64,000 bases of DNA, taken from the NCBI GenBank assembly GCA_023333565.1, contig JAJKFH010001977.1, positions 248,001 to 312,000 of the forward strand, given 5' to 3'. The stretch comes from Puffinus mauretanicus. Its lineage: Eukaryota > Chordata > Aves > Procellariiformes > Procellariidae. The notes below the pieces were generated by a model. It was given only the letters and a program-made list of their open reading frames with translations, was not told where the DNA came from and ran no database searches. The position numbers were made by a program, and so were the translations under genes. This document shows, in pieces, positions 14,412-28,149 of this stretch. The stretch's first letter is position 1; every line of letters starts with the position of its first letter.

Positions 14412-15410
14412 AGGATAGAGTCAGACCAAGGCCAGTCTAGTCCAGCATCTTGTGGCTGTGATGGCGGCCATCAACTTATGCAGTACAGGGTAGACTAGGG
14501 GCCTGGGCAAACATACAGCAGTACGTCCTCTGAATATTCTTCTAGCTTTGAGTGATTTCTGAGTCAGACATGTCCTGAAGCAGAGATCTTCATTTTTAAT
14601 GGGATTTACGGAATTTCTTTAGTGATTTTTGTCCAATGTTTCTTTCAACCCATGCAGTCTTTTAGCATCTGCTGAGTTCTTTGGAAAGTAATTTGTAACT
14701 TAACTACTACATAACTTAAATACATGTTATATGAAGAAATATCTCACCATTCTACATTGCGCAAAGTAGTTTGCTCTGATACTAGCCCTGCAATTTTATT
14801 TGATTTCTTCCCCTCTCTCGCTCCCTTCCCCCTTTGTATTGGAAGAAGCAGTGAACAATCAATCTCTATTCACTGTCTGCTTTCCACTCACAATATTATA
14901 GACCTCTCTCTATCCAGCCTGCAGTTGTCTCTTTTTCAAACAGAAAAATACTAATCTACTCAGTTGCTCCCTTTGCAAAAGCTGTTCCACACATTTGATC
15001 ATTCCTGTAGCCTTTCCCTGTACCTTTTCCATCTCCACAGTATGCTTTTTGAGAGGAAGCAGACTCCGATTTATGCAGTGGCATAATAACATTGTCTGTT
15101 CTAGTCTTCATTACTTTTCAATCATTTCTAACACTAAGTTTGCTTTCTAACCACTACTGAGCACTGAGCTGATGTTTTCACCGAGATATTTATTATAATA
15201 TGAAAATCTCATTCCTACGTGACTGTCAGTTGAAAGACCATCATTGCATAATAATGTTGGGATAGTTTTTTTTCTGGCTGCATCACCTTCACCTACCTGC
15301 ACTGAGTTTTATCCATGACTTCCTCACTAAGCAACTTACTGCGCAGTTCTTCAGGAGCGTTGGCTTGACATTCATCCTTGATGCAGTATAACAAAATCAC
15401 TGTAATAGGT
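14412..15410 (-). mobile_element. Ancient CR1-type LINE, 3' portion
   Basis: The plus strand opens with GTCAGACCAAGGCCAGTCTA and AGTCCAGCATCTTGTGGC, the antisense 3' end of an old amniote CR1 lineage. From 14930 to 15410 it matches antisense ORF2: TGTACCTTTTCCATCTCCA, TTATGCAGTGGCATAATAAC and, further on, AACTTACTGCGCAGTTCTTC. Divergence is far greater than in the avian CR1 copies at 40-50 kb, and there is no open frame. The match is to remembered consensus sequences best preserved in turtles and crocodilians. Confidence 0.75.
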
Positions 15411-18400
15411 GCACGCACCATCCTTTTTGGGATAAAAATCGTTTAATGGCAGCTCTGTTTATAGAAACAAATGCTACCTGCTGACTGCTCATTCTGTGGG
15501 GATTCTTTTTATTTGTCTGAAAAACATTAATTTAAAATAAAATGTTTACCTGGACACTATGATGCAGAAGCATGACATTCATTCCAAAGATGGTAAAGGA
15601 AACGTACAATTTCTTTATGGACCATGACCTCTTCCCCAGTGATTCCCTAGTCTAGTAACTAAAGCAAGAGATGAGCAATTACAAAATCTGAATTTGAATT
15701 CTGTTGTTCTCTGTTGTCCAAAGTTTGGATAAATAGTTCTCTCATCCTCTGCTTTCTTCCTGTTTGTGGACATAGGGTCATTTATCTATGAATTAGTCTG
15801 AGGTCTTTAGAAAAGCAAGAATATATTTATTTTTGTTATTTATTTTACTACCTAAATAATGCATTTTTCTTATTCCATAAATAATAGAGAGATGCTGCTG
15901 GAGGAATTTTTATCCCAAGGTAAACTACAAGTTGCAGTTAAAATTCTGAATTGATTTGAAACCAAATTAAAAAATAAATATTGGATTTTTTTTTTTTAAA
16001 GGAAGACATTTAATTTGGACCTCATTAACTGTCCTGTTGCAGCATCACTGGAAATATTGATTTTTCTGTGGTGATTTTTATAGTATCATTTCACTTTTTA
16101 GCCTGGTTTCCTAAGGAAATATGTTAATCATCAGCCTGTAAATTATTTTTTAACTTATTGGTGACTTTAAGCCATATTTTGAAATGGACCAGTGATATTA
16201 AATTCCCACAAATTTTGTGAAATAGCCTGGCAAATGACCTTTTTAAAGGAAAGTATGAAGTTTGAACTCATTGTATGTTACGCACCACAGAATCCACATT
16301 AAAGAAAAATTTAGGAATGCCCAAATCTTGGAAAGAGCTTCGTTTATGTTATTATTTTTAAATTTTAATTTTATTCCCTATATTAATTTTCTAATATTTT
16401 CTTAAAAAACAGAGAATCCAGTATAATCTGTTAGTTTTTCTCTCATGTTAGGATCCCATATTGGTTAATGCTTTCCTTAGTTACAGTCTCCCAGGAAGCA
16501 TAAATGCTCTGAAAAAATCTTCTCTGTTAGTTCTAATGCTCATGAAACTGCTTGTTACATTGCATTTTGCAATACAAAATATATAAAAGATGGAATGATT
16601 AAGTAAAAATGAAGCATCTCTTCAAAGTGTTTCTGTAGTCAGTCATGAAAATTTCAAATAAACTGCTACTTTGTTGAAAGACACTGCAATAAAAAGTCTC
16701 TTCACCAGAAAATTTTCCAACCACATGCTGCAATAACTTTAGCAGTACTGGCCTTCTCTGCCCAAACAGCGCAGTTCTGAGAAAGTGCAAATATCTCCCT
16801 TGAGTGTCATCAGTGTCTGGGTTAAATATGGAGTATAGAGATAGGAAACATAAATTCTTTTTTGGCTCAGGAGGAAGGAAGACTGCACAAAATTGGAGAC
16901 ATGGAGGATATTGTTATTAAATACCCCTGAAACCAATTTCCCTTGGAAGCATAAAAGATTTCTCTTCGATCATGTTCCAATGCAACGGCTCAGACACTAT
17001 GCTGTCTATGAGAAAAGAGGAGGAGTAAGCATGGAAGCATGAAAGTCTTACAGAGAAGACAGAAGATAACATTTTGATTTTCTCATTCAGGTTTTAGTAG
17101 TTAGAATGCACAGAGACTATGAGACACATCAAGGTAATGTAACTACTCAAATGACACAGGTAGAATTGGTGATCAAGTTCTCTAGATCTTTAGGTATTTG
17201 GAGTATTAAAATTTTGTCTCAGATTTCATATCCAATGGTGTAACTTTCTACTGTATTTTCATATACTGTGTTGCCCATGTGCATTGAGTTTTCTTCTTTT
17301 ATTTTTTAGTAGCTAAAAATGAGACAAGTTCGGTCTGAGCAATTTGAATGAAATCACACGATAAATTTGGTTCCCAGCTTTGGGATACACAATTGATATC
17401 AAATGTCAGTGATGGGAAAATATCTTACAGATTTAAAAATCAAAGCTAAACAAAACAAGCTTTAGTAAAAGTTCTGTGATTTCTGTTCTTTTCCAGCTCT
17501 TTGCTTTGTTTACCACCCAGTCCCTAAAAGCTTATGGTTCTGTTCATTATGAAAAGGTCATGCTAATCCTCCCTAGTCACCTCTCACCATGCACAAGTGC
17601 TGTGCTGCAGTATGAGTGATAGAAATATTCAGCGTGCCTCAGCAGGCTTTTATTTGGCTTTCAAACTCCTAATCAAAAGTGGCATTTTATTGCCCCTACT
17701 GATTAGGTCTCTGCTAAAACCAATGCACTCATGTCTTGTGTCTTTCAAATGTTTACACCTATCCCATCTCCTGCAAAAGCACTCAGGAAGAATGTGGCTA
17801 TACCAGTTAGTGGAACGATCAAAAGGCAGTAATGAACTACAAAGTTAAATTAATTCATTATTTCAGAACCACATATACCTGTAAATGTGTTGCAGTTTGT
17901 GATAGATGGAAAACACATATGAAAAAGAAAGAGATTAGAGAACTTGATAGAGATAAATCCCATTAAAAACAGCTTAGAGCATTTAAAAAATGAGAACTGT
18001 TCACAGCAAAGTATGTTTCTAACCTCCAGCCCCCATGGGGATCTCATCGTCAACCCGGCTGCCCTTAAAAGGATTCTGACAGCTTAAGTGCATTACTGTC
18101 AAGGTGAAAGATAGCCAAGAAAATATTAGAGCATTTAGATACCATTATCAAAGATTTTCACTAAACAATAGAGGCTGCCTAATTTGGATGAATAAACATT
18201 TTTTCCATATAGCAGCAGATGCCTTTCAAAGCTTTGGCAACAAAATACAACCACCATAAACAGCTCTTCTATCTTCTCATTTCCCTTTATTTAAGTTTAA
18301 GGTAAGAACTCCTTTCAGGAGCTCTGCAGCTGGCAAAACCTGATTGAAAAAATATAACCTAAGAAACTCAGAGTTATGGTCAAGCTGAAATGGACTTATA

Positions 18401-21400
18401 TTTTCTGAAATCATGGAGGTTCACAGGGAAGACATCTAAAGGACTTTAACTAAAACTTAGAGAGTTTTCACTTTGCTACATTCCTTTTCTTTGGCGAGAG
18501 AACGAACAATGTGCACCACGAGTATTGGTTATATCATTTCCTTTAAACAAACACTTACCCATGATTAAATATGATGCATTGACACACTGTTTTTATCTCT
18601 CCAAGAACTACAGATATTTTCATGTAGTATAGAACTGTTTTGCACTTGGAAGTCTGCAGATTCTGTGTAGATTAACATTTGAATGATTACCTGGATGCAC
18701 TTGGGTGTGCTGCTTAAAGGTTCTGAGCCTAGGGAGATGAGCCTGAGAAAGACCGAGAAAACGGCTATTGTTTGTACATTATTTTGAAATCAGGAGTTGT
18801 GGATTATTATATGCTTTCTTTGTGTATGATTGTGCATAGTTAAAGAAAACATAAGTTGGCGTAAACAGGTATGGTAAATACGCTCTTAATGTACTGTCTG
18901 GGTACAGGGATTATGCACCCTGACAGTTGGATGGACTATGTAGTTTCTAATTTTTGTGGGTGTTTTTGTAAATGCTGTGAATTTGGTTACTTGCCTATGC
19001 CTTTCTATAATCCAAGCTGAAGTGAATCATAGAAAGAGTTGATGGTGGTTTAAAGCTGTAGCCTGCTTCAGAAATCTTTTTTTTTTCTTTTCTAACTCAT
19101 ATGAGAGTTTCCTTTGCACTGACTCACTGGTCCCTTCATTCCTCGTGTCTTCTGAATCCAGTGTGCAGCAATATTCTTTCAGTTGTCTCATGGTTAGAAG
19201 ATGTATGTTCTGCCTGTGTACCTGGCATGTTCATCATTAATAGTATGGTTAAAATGGATTACTGTCTTAGAATATCACACAAACTATTTTTAAAATACAT
19301 GTCAGAATTTAAAGTTCTGACCCACAACTTTGCACACATTTGAATTATTGTTCAGTTAATTTTGAAAGAGAAGAGCTCCACAAGTTCTAATAGAAATTAC
19401 ATTTCTTTTGTTTCCTGATATTGTTATTACAGAGTTGCACACCTGAATTTCTGTCTATTGCTGGATTAAGAAATTGGCAGGCTATTTAGCTGTTGGATCA
19501 GAACAAGAAGTAGCACCACACTCACAAGGTGTCTCACCCCTGACCTAGAAGAATACCGCTGGGGTGAAATAATCCATCTACTCATTCAGTTTTTGGAACT
19601 TCTTTTGAAACAGCAGAAAAAGCTGCTAATTAGCACTAACAGTGATGGTTCCTTTTTTTGTCCTGGAATCCTCTCCTAATGAGATTTCCTTTCAACTTGC
19701 TACAGTGCAGTGCCTGCATTAAAGCGTTCAGTGTATGCAGCAGCTTTGAGCCTTCATTTTGAAAAAATCTTCATTGAAGTGGCAGCCCGCCCTCCCAACT
19801 ACAAAAATTGAAATTTTGAACACTAAGTGAAATATTAATGGGATTTAATGCAAATTAATTGATACGGAGAGATGAAGAGCTTAAAAAACCACTTATTTTG
19901 GTGACTGTTTTACTAGTTTATTGGAGGGAGGAGGGGTTGCCCTCTTCCTTTTAAAAGAAAATCTCTGGGACTTCTCTTTCATGTTTCACATATGTGCTGT
20001 TTTCTGTAATATCAATTATATAGTGGGTGCATTTGCAGAACATTTACTATCACTTGTCTGCAAAGGAAAATATCCCATAAAGGAACTTGCTGAATTTTAA
20101 TTTGACAACCAATATGCTGCAGTGCAAACTCAACAGTTAAAGCTGGGGTAGAAGGAAAGAGGCAGAAAAGCAGAGAGTGTGGCAGGTTTGCATGAAGCCT
20201 TTCAGGATTGCCACAGCGTTGCGGCAGAATGACCTGCGGCATGGAAGGGACTGTGTGGCATCTGCTCATGCTGCTCTCTTGATGCAGTCTATAATGCTGT
20301 GAATGAGGAAACCATGGAGGTTTTGTTTTGTAGTTCAGGTACTCTGAGGTTTGCATATTTAGAGCTTTTGAAAGGAAATGATAGGAGGGCTGGAGTTTGT
20401 TAAAAACAATATGAATGTAGGAAGGTTGATATGTCCTTCTAACTTTTCCTAGTTTTTGAGGCTTAGGGACAGACTGTGTCCTATGTCAGTTTTCTTCAGC
20501 ATTAAACAAAGATTTTGTCTCATAGTACTGACATAAAAAAGCAAACCTCAGCCATTTAGTTCTTTTAATGGAATAAAATCCTTTACATGCTTACACTGAT
20601 ATGTTCAAGACCTAAAAGCTGAGTGCTCTTATCCAACACTTGTAAACTTCACCAGTGATAAAATAATTATAACAATGTATCATCATATTGAAGTTAGGGT
20701 TATTAACTGATGGTAGAACAGAATCTGAACTAGTGATCAGAACAGGAACGTATTTAAAAGTTAAATTGAAAATATGCATGTATTTTAATAAATATATTAA
20801 TATATGTTCAAGGATAGACAGAAAGAAGAAATGCCTCCTTTTTCAGCAAGAATCCAAAAACATTGTGAAAATTTATATATGTCATTATGGAAGGAGCACT
20901 GTGTTAGAACTATGAACAAATTAAGAAAACTTGATTAATTCTTACTTTAAGAAATGTTTTTATGGTTTTGGTGAAATCTCCATGTTTGGCCCTTTAAATC
21001 TCCTTTTCAATTGTTTAAAATACAGTTCAACCATGAAAAGAGGCACAAAAGGGCATGACATATTGACATAGAAAGAAGTGGATCACTGAGTCTCATGAAT
21101 TTCCATACCTTATGTCAGCAAGTTGCTCTTGAAAATTGTTTTTTTCCCAACTGCCAACACTTCAAATTCAGCTTAGACCCTACCAGTCATACTGGCTTCT
21201 TTCTATCATATACATGCTCACCACAAACAAATATTCTGCAGGCTAAATTATGCTCTCAGCTACACTTGCTTAACTTCACTGCTCTCAGATTATGCCTGTA
21301 CTGACAACTGTGCAATTCCATTAGCCTTTCAGTGCTACAGGTCATTGTCACCAGGAGCAGCATCTGAGGCTAATGGGATTTCTCTGTTGCACTGTAGAAT

Positions 21401-23444
21401 GAAAGTTGCACGGCAACATTTTTGTAGCTGGTAATTATGCATTAGATGATAAGAACTCATTTCAGTTGTCAGAGTCTAGTTAATTGTAGTACTCGTAGTT
21501 GAAGGAAAATATTGTTTCTAAATGGCCAGATTCTGAAACATTCATTCAAGCTGGGCAGTATCTTGCTTACCTTACTGAGGTACGGTACTGCTTAATGCAA
21601 ATAAGGTTTTAGAATGTGGTCCAAAGAAGATGAAAGTGATATAGATTTCAGAGACACACAGTACATGTGTAATCTCATATATATTCATCTTCAATGTCAC
21701 TTTTCCCAACAGACTGTATTTAAAAGAATGTAACCACAAACTTAAGGACATAAAGTTGAGGTCCTATTAAAGTAATTTGTCTGTGTTGCTGTAGCATACC
21801 TCTTTGGGGCACTTCCAATGCTGGAAAGTAAGAGGTTGTTAATAGAATAGTTTATTTTGTGGCAGGCATGAACACAGAGAACAAACAGTGTGTTGTTTGT
21901 TTTCATAACAAAGGAAACAAAAGTATCACAAGGAACAACACGGCTTCAGATTTAATACCTGCAGACTTTCTGTTTCAGCAGCCTAAGCCAGAGTGAACAG
22001 AATTGTAAGAATTCTCTTCTACGCTGGTAAGGGACCCTAATAGATGCTGCTGTCAGGACACCCTTAAAACAATGAACCTGTTTTGGAGTCTGGTTTCCAT
22101 ATATTCCTTTCCTTCACCCTAGTAACATTCTGCTTCCCCAGTCAGTGCTGCTGACCGTCATGCCTTCAGGCTGTCCAGTAACAGGCCTTTCTTGTTACGG
22201 GGGGATAAGTAGGAATTATAGGAGCTATATTCTCAAATAGCAATTTCTCTGAAAGTCAGGATGAGGAGAGGATGCTTACTGCTGAGAAAATCAGGCCTTA
22301 ACTGTAAAATTTGGAAAGCTATGAGTGATGAAAAGAAGGTCTGAAGCTTATTCAAGCACTGCTTCCATTATGCTATGGCCGTATTTTCTGGATGAGCTTG
22401 TGGTAGTGATAAGTGATGAGTAGGCAATTTAGCATTCACTGGCAGAGCCCCGGAGGCTGTCATTGCTTTGACCTTCTTCAAGGCCCTGAATCTGACATGT
22501 ATGCACCAGGCAATCATTTAAAAAGCCAGGAGAAGGTAAATCAAGCATGATTTTGAGTTGTTGCAAAAAGGATAATGATATATACTAAAAGTAAACATTA
22601 AATAGAAAAGAATAATGCCATTTCTAAAATAAAGCAAATCTCTTAAAGGAGAGAAACTGGAGCCATCACAGTTAGATATACATTGAATTGAAATGATGCT
22701 CTGTGAAATCAGACAAATAATTTTTGGGACGTGAATCACAGTGATGGGAATCCCTGGTTGCTGGGATGAGGAAGCTTAACTACACTAGTCAGTTAAATTG
22801 CTTTATGATTACGTAATTGTATGGAGAGCCACTGTTTTAATTAAATTATAGATCTTAAAAAATGTAGATACCGTGAAATGTTTCAGTATACATGTACTCT
22901 ATCAAAAAAATTGAGTTATACATTAGGTGTCAGTGATCTGCCTAGAAATTATGTTTCAGAAACATATGTATGTATCCTACATGCAGTAGTAAAATGAGCG
23001 ATAATCCCTTTATTAAGTCCTTTACTGATCAAAAGTACACTTTGTGAAGTAAAAACATGCCAAGACAGCAAGTGGAGAAAACTGTGAATAGAAAGATTCA
23101 TTTGTACCCTGACAGTTTTGGACTGAATAATCCTAGCCTGGGCTCCAGAATAGCTTTGTCTTCACAGCTTCCTAATGTGGTAGTATTTAATATGCTTTGC
23201 ATAAAATTGATCTTCTGGCAGAATTTTTCAGGAAAACTTGTATCAGGGAAAAAGACACTAGTGTTCTGATCATTTATACCGCAATAGTTTCAGTAATAAT
23301 ATAAAACATGAATGGAATCTATGCTAGAAAACACAGTATGTAAAACCTAAAATAGAAGACTATCTCACGTGATTGACAGATTGTCCCAAACTGAGGAAAT
23401 AATCCTTTGAGCCCTGGACTTAGGCTCTGGAATTCTTTGCCTTT
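15411..23444. other. Unique AT-rich DNA, no gene seen
   Basis: No coding sequence is supported. The part at 15660-15760 may be another very decayed MIR-like SINE, but the match is too poor to list. A short inverted repeat lies at 21311-21379. The candidate conserved block at 19560-19900 is listed separately. Confidence 0.5.
19560..19900. promoter_or_regulatory. Candidate conserved non-coding (enhancer-like) block
   Basis: Non-repetitive sequence with clustered homeodomain/POU-type motifs: GCTAATTAGC, TAATGAG and ATGCAAATTAATTGAT (octamer plus TAATTG core). There are no open frames and no repeat identity. The call rests on motif clustering only. Confidence 0.2.
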
Positions 23445-23550
23445 GCTGTCAGCCTTTTGGGTAAATCACATCTCTTCACTGTGCCTCTCTTTTTGCCCTG
23501 AAAAATAAAGATAGTTACACTGATTTATCAATGAGAAATGCTAAAAAACT
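23445..23550 (+). repeat. MIR-like ancient SINE remnant
   Basis: GGGTAAATCACATCTCTTCA and CTGTGCCTCTCTTTTTGCCC resemble the MIR core and 3' phrase 'gggcaagtcacttaacctctctgtgcctcagtttccc'. They are followed by a degenerate AAAATAAAGATAGTTACACT where the consensus has 'aaaatggggataataatact'. Confidence 0.45.
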
Positions 23551-24860
23551 ATAGTTATTTCAGCTAACAGTGTTTTTGTTCATTCATTGTAGTGGGATTT
23601 GGTTCACATTTTTTGGTAGAAGAAACAAAATATTAGCATCAGAGTTAAACCAGAGTCAAAAAGAAACCAGTTCAACAAATACAGGCAGAATATTCCTGCA
23701 GGATAAGCTTCTGGTACGTCTTATGTTATGTGATATATCTTATTTTCCAGCTGAGAGGGTCTTATCCAAAACCATGGAAGTATAGATAATTCTTTTCTTT
23801 GTTTCCACTGAGCACTGGATCCAAAGTCACATTAAATAAGATGAATAGAAGGTTTCTGTTAGTGATGACTCCGAGGGACTGATAATGGGAAAACTTAACA
23901 ACTGTACGGTCCTTGCGTGACAAGGAAAAGACAGAGGCCAACAATTTATTTATGGACACTGTTTCTTTGCATCTAGTATTCTTCATAACATGCAGTCCTG
24001 GGACTGTTTATTATACATGGATGATGATATCTTTTGCATTATGTTTTCATTTCATAAACTTTATACGTACACACTGGCAATGGAGGGAAATTCCTTTAGG
24101 GATTCTAATCTACTCTTTATTGCTGACAGGGTTTTTTCCCAGGCTAGGGTCACTCCACTCGTCTGGTTCACAGCACAGTTATAGCTATTGGAGGGAGTAA
24201 ACTGCAAAGCAGAAGCAGAAACAGGGAAGGATTCAAAACTCTCAAAGGACTGAGAAATGAATATCAATGTATACCTTTGGAGGAATCACAAGAGTCACTG
24301 AAGGACTGACTTTGCACCTATTTGCAACTTAAGTGGATAATTGTATTTGTGTAAACTAGGTAGAAAATGGTTGTCAAAGGTTGTCAGTCTGACTTACAAC
24401 CTTTCATGCCAACCAATTAAAGAGCATAAAGTAAGAGAAAGTCATATCCAGAAGTATTACTAGAACATTCTGAAAAAAGGAGAAAACAATTTCACCACAT
24501 AAATTAATCAAACAGTATGACAAAACTAAACAAATTTATAGTCAAGGCAATTTCACGATATTCTTTATCAACTTTTGTGCCTATTTTAAACTGAGTTAAG
24601 AAGAAAACTGAACCCCTCCAGCTCTCAATATTATCAAAATCATGGAAAGACATAGAAAACTTCCCTGCTGTCCCCCATCATTGAGCTGTATCATTGTTGG
24701 GAATACAGCTCAAATCTTAAACTTCAAACCTCCAAGGAAAAACACCTGGAATAGAAATGAAGCAGTTTTCTTTGAGCCTGTGTGGCCTTGGCCACATCAG
24801 TAAAAATAAGTAATATTTTAGTGCTTTCATATATTATTTCTGGTTATATATGTTCAGTTT

Positions 24861-24886
24861 TATATATATATATATATAAAAAAAAA
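24861..24886. repeat. (TA)9 microsatellite followed by an A run
   Basis: Nine TA units merge into about nine consecutive A residues. Confidence 0.85.
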
Positions 24887-24964
24887 CAAACTTTGCTCCT
24901 CTAGTTTTCTTCATTTTCCTTCTACTCACTGCTGCGACCTAGCGGTAACAGTTAAGATTTGTCC

Positions 24965-24969
24965 TTTTT

Positions 24970-25002
<33 letters not shown>

Positions 25003-25007
25003 TTTTT
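24965..25007. repeat. Poly-T tract, including T28
   Basis: T11, a short CTTC interruption, then 28 consecutive T at 24980-25007, the longest homopolymer in the window. Such a tract could be a slippage product or the reversed poly-A of a retrocopy, but no gene-like sequence is seen to its right. Confidence 0.85.
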
Positions 25008-26613
25008 GTAATGTAGAAAATAGTGGCATTTATGTATGGCTGCCAGGAATGATATTCTATAATCCTGCTTCTTTAAACAGGTATCTTTCTCTCTCCCATT
25101 GTATCTGAAATAGTTTAGAACAGCTTATGAACAGCTGATTCACAAAATCAGGGAGAATTAAACGTCTTAGCAAGCTTTAATCTTTGGAAAACATCCTCTA
25201 AAGTGCCTTTGTTTGCTAATTTGTTTATTTCTGCCAGCTTCATATGTTGTTCTTGTTATCCTTGGACTGTGCCCAGTTGCCAGTCAGGTACAAGAAAGGC
25301 TTTCTCCATTTCTGCAGGTTGGCTTTGGCAAGAGATACTGCCCCAACACTTGCCCTGTGTTCTGAAGGCATAGCTAATAAAAAGGAGAGATGTAAATGTG
25401 ATCACAATGAACTCTCTTAGAAGTCCTACGATTTATGGGAAAAATATGGTGACGTTGCTTTGCAGCCTCCAACAAAAAAGAAGGGGAATAAGCACAATGT
25501 TCTGCTTGTGTAAGCGAGCATATAGCAAGAAACAGAGCTCATTATTTATGCTCATACAGATCATTTACATAATGTGTGATCTAACTCTACGTGAGTAAGC
25601 ACATGTGCACACACCCCACACATCTTTATCCACAACCTTTTTCCTTGTTCAAAAAATCAAGGATTATGGCTGACATGACATCTTTAAGGGTGTTATTAAT
25701 TTTTTTTTTTGGTATCTTTTTGATGGCTGTATTGCTTTGATAGTACATCTAAGGAAAAAAATTATTTTCAGTGTTTGTTTTTTAATTCAAGAAGTGGAAG
25801 GGAGGAACTGAAAAATTCTGGTTTTACTCTTGGGTTTTTCAGTACTTTCAAGATACCGGGTTCTCCTTTACAATACTATCAAGGTTAAAAAAAAGTTTGG
25901 AAAACATTATGATTCTCATGGGTATGTACTATGTAGATATCCAGTGTACTGCTGCAGGAATTTCTGAAGTGGAATTAGAGGACAATCTTTAAGTTCTGCA
26001 TTTAAACAGAAAGAGGTAAACTATTTAAAAAGAACTGAACAAGTTTTGAACTGAGTGATCAAAAGAGGAACATGCACATGGCACTAACACTGGGTCTGAC
26101 GCTGTCAGATTGCTCATGCAGTGTTCATATTCATTCATCATTTTTTTCAATTGCTCTCAAAAACCCAAGGAAAGAAAAAGAAGCTCTGAATAATTTAAAG
26201 CAGTTCTCTCTTCTCAGTCATCAGTCCTTTTGTTCTTTTGTGTATCTATAACCTCACACCAGTCATTTTAATTTATCTGTGGTTGTGATATAACCATCTC
26301 AATGTCTAAAGCAGTGTGAAAGCAAAATGGAAAAGAAATATTTATAACATTTTAAGGAAAAAGAAAAAAGAAGGCAAAAATCCTCTAATCTGACTAAAGA
26401 TTTACAAAGAGTTGAGTGAAGCAAAGACTTCCCATGCAAGAGAACCATTAGTTTGCTGGTCATTATCAACTAAAGGGGGCACCTAAAGAAGAATAAAAAG
26501 TGAATAGCTTTTTATTTAAGACTACCATGTTTGTAAGGTTGGTTTTTTCCCCTCCTTTGATTTATATCAGACTTCTAAAATGCCCTGTTTCTGGAGACTC
26601 ACCCAATATGATT

Positions 26614-26775
26614 AGCATCATCATTTGTATTACAATAGTACCTCAGAAGCCAGAAGCGAAATCAGCTGCCTTTTGTACTTGACATTGTATGAACAGTCCT
26701 TGCCTTAAAGAGCTTACCAACTAAAAAAGAAAATCCTAAAGACAGGAGAAAGGAAGTATTAGTCTTCTGTAATAG
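26614..26775 (-). repeat. MIR-like ancient SINE remnant
   Basis: The plus strand reads ATCATTTGTATTACAATAGT, then AGTCCTTGCCTTAAAGAGCT and TACCAACTAA. This matches the antisense of a tRNA-derived amniote SINE whose consensus reads close to 'tttgtattacagtagcacc...gtccctgccccaaagagcttacaatctaa'. The tRNA-related promoter end is not clear, and the copy is heavily diverged. Confidence 0.58.
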
Positions 26776-28149
26776 CAAAGGTGACAGAAAGACTAATTTA
26801 AAATGCCCAGGAAAAAACCCTAAATGCACGGAGAAATTGAACCACCTTCTGAGACCCAACTCTTTGCTTTGACCAGAAGATTCTAGTTTCTCTGAGGTAC
26901 TTTGTCACCCAATTTACAACTTGCAGTAATTTCAAAAGAAACATTCTTCATTTGAGAACCAGTCTGGCCTCCATCCCATAGTAATCACTTTCGTAAATTA
27001 ACAACAAAAAATGTGGTGTCAGGAAAGTGAGAGATTATAGGCAGTATTAGTAGAAGAAATCATATTTTGAGACAGGTAGTCTAATAACCAAAGAAAGGCT
27101 GTGTGCATGTCTCGTGGATTCTAATTCTGAGCACAAACATAGTAAGTGCAAGTAAATCTTTTGCAGAATATACTCTGTTCACATGGTTTGTTTCCTTAAT
27201 TCCATATGAGTTATATACAGCAGCACTTCTCAGGTTCACTAAAGGCAACTGAGGCACAAAGCGTCCTGCCTGTCATTTCAGTCTCTACTCCAGAAGCCAG
27301 ATACTGTGAGGAGATACACAGAAATCTTCATGCATCGAAGTTGGGCATACGTTGAATTATAGCAGAAAATAAAAGAAGTAAAGTGACAAAAGGGTAAAAG
27401 AAAATGATTGTGAAATTAGTCAGGTTAAGCTGAGACTTCAGAACAGACATGAAGAATGAAGATCAAGGGAAGTGGTAATAAGAAAGAAAAGAAGCTTTAA
27501 TAAAAAGAGAAGGTTATGTCTAGGAAGCTGCTTAGGCTTTTTCCACAGGAAGGTCAGGAAGTTGCATGACCTATATCTGCATTGCTTGGAAAGGATCTTG
27601 AATTTTATTTTTTGGTATCATGAAGGTATTTTTAACACTGTTTACACATCTTTGATTTTACATACTGCAGCTTCAGACATGGGCAAGGCCAGGAGACATA
27701 TTCTGCTTTTTGCAGGGTAATTATTCATGCTGAATATTACCCTTGGACAAATTGAGTTCTCATGTCTGGGGAAATAGGATCAAAGAAAGGAATGAAGGGG
27801 CCAGTTCTGCATATACGTATATCTTGATAGAGGAACTTAATTCTTTTAAGCAAATGAAAGAGGATCTATTTTACTTTTTTTGGAAGCTTACTAATGAACT
27901 AAAGAACAGATGTATCTGGGAGACTGTCATCAACCCCCTGAGTAGCAATGATTTGAAACAGTTTGTCATATGTACTTGATCCTGATTAAAATAAGACAAA
28001 TTAACAAGTTTCACCTCTCTTGATGGAGAACAGATAACTGTCATTCAGCGGTTCTTTCATCATGGACTAATTCTTTCCTTTTTTTTAACTCCCAAATAGA
28101 TAATTTTAAAATTTATTAATATTCAGCAGTGGGATAAATGCAAATCCCT

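Larger units (their letters stand above)
23551..28149. other. Mostly unique AT-rich DNA, no gene seen
   Basis: Apart from the TA/poly-T tracts and the SINE remnant listed separately, only chance open frames are present. Confidence 0.5.

Noticed and set aside
15660..15760. MIR-like SINE on the plus strand
   Set aside because: Only scattered words match; too weak to annotate.
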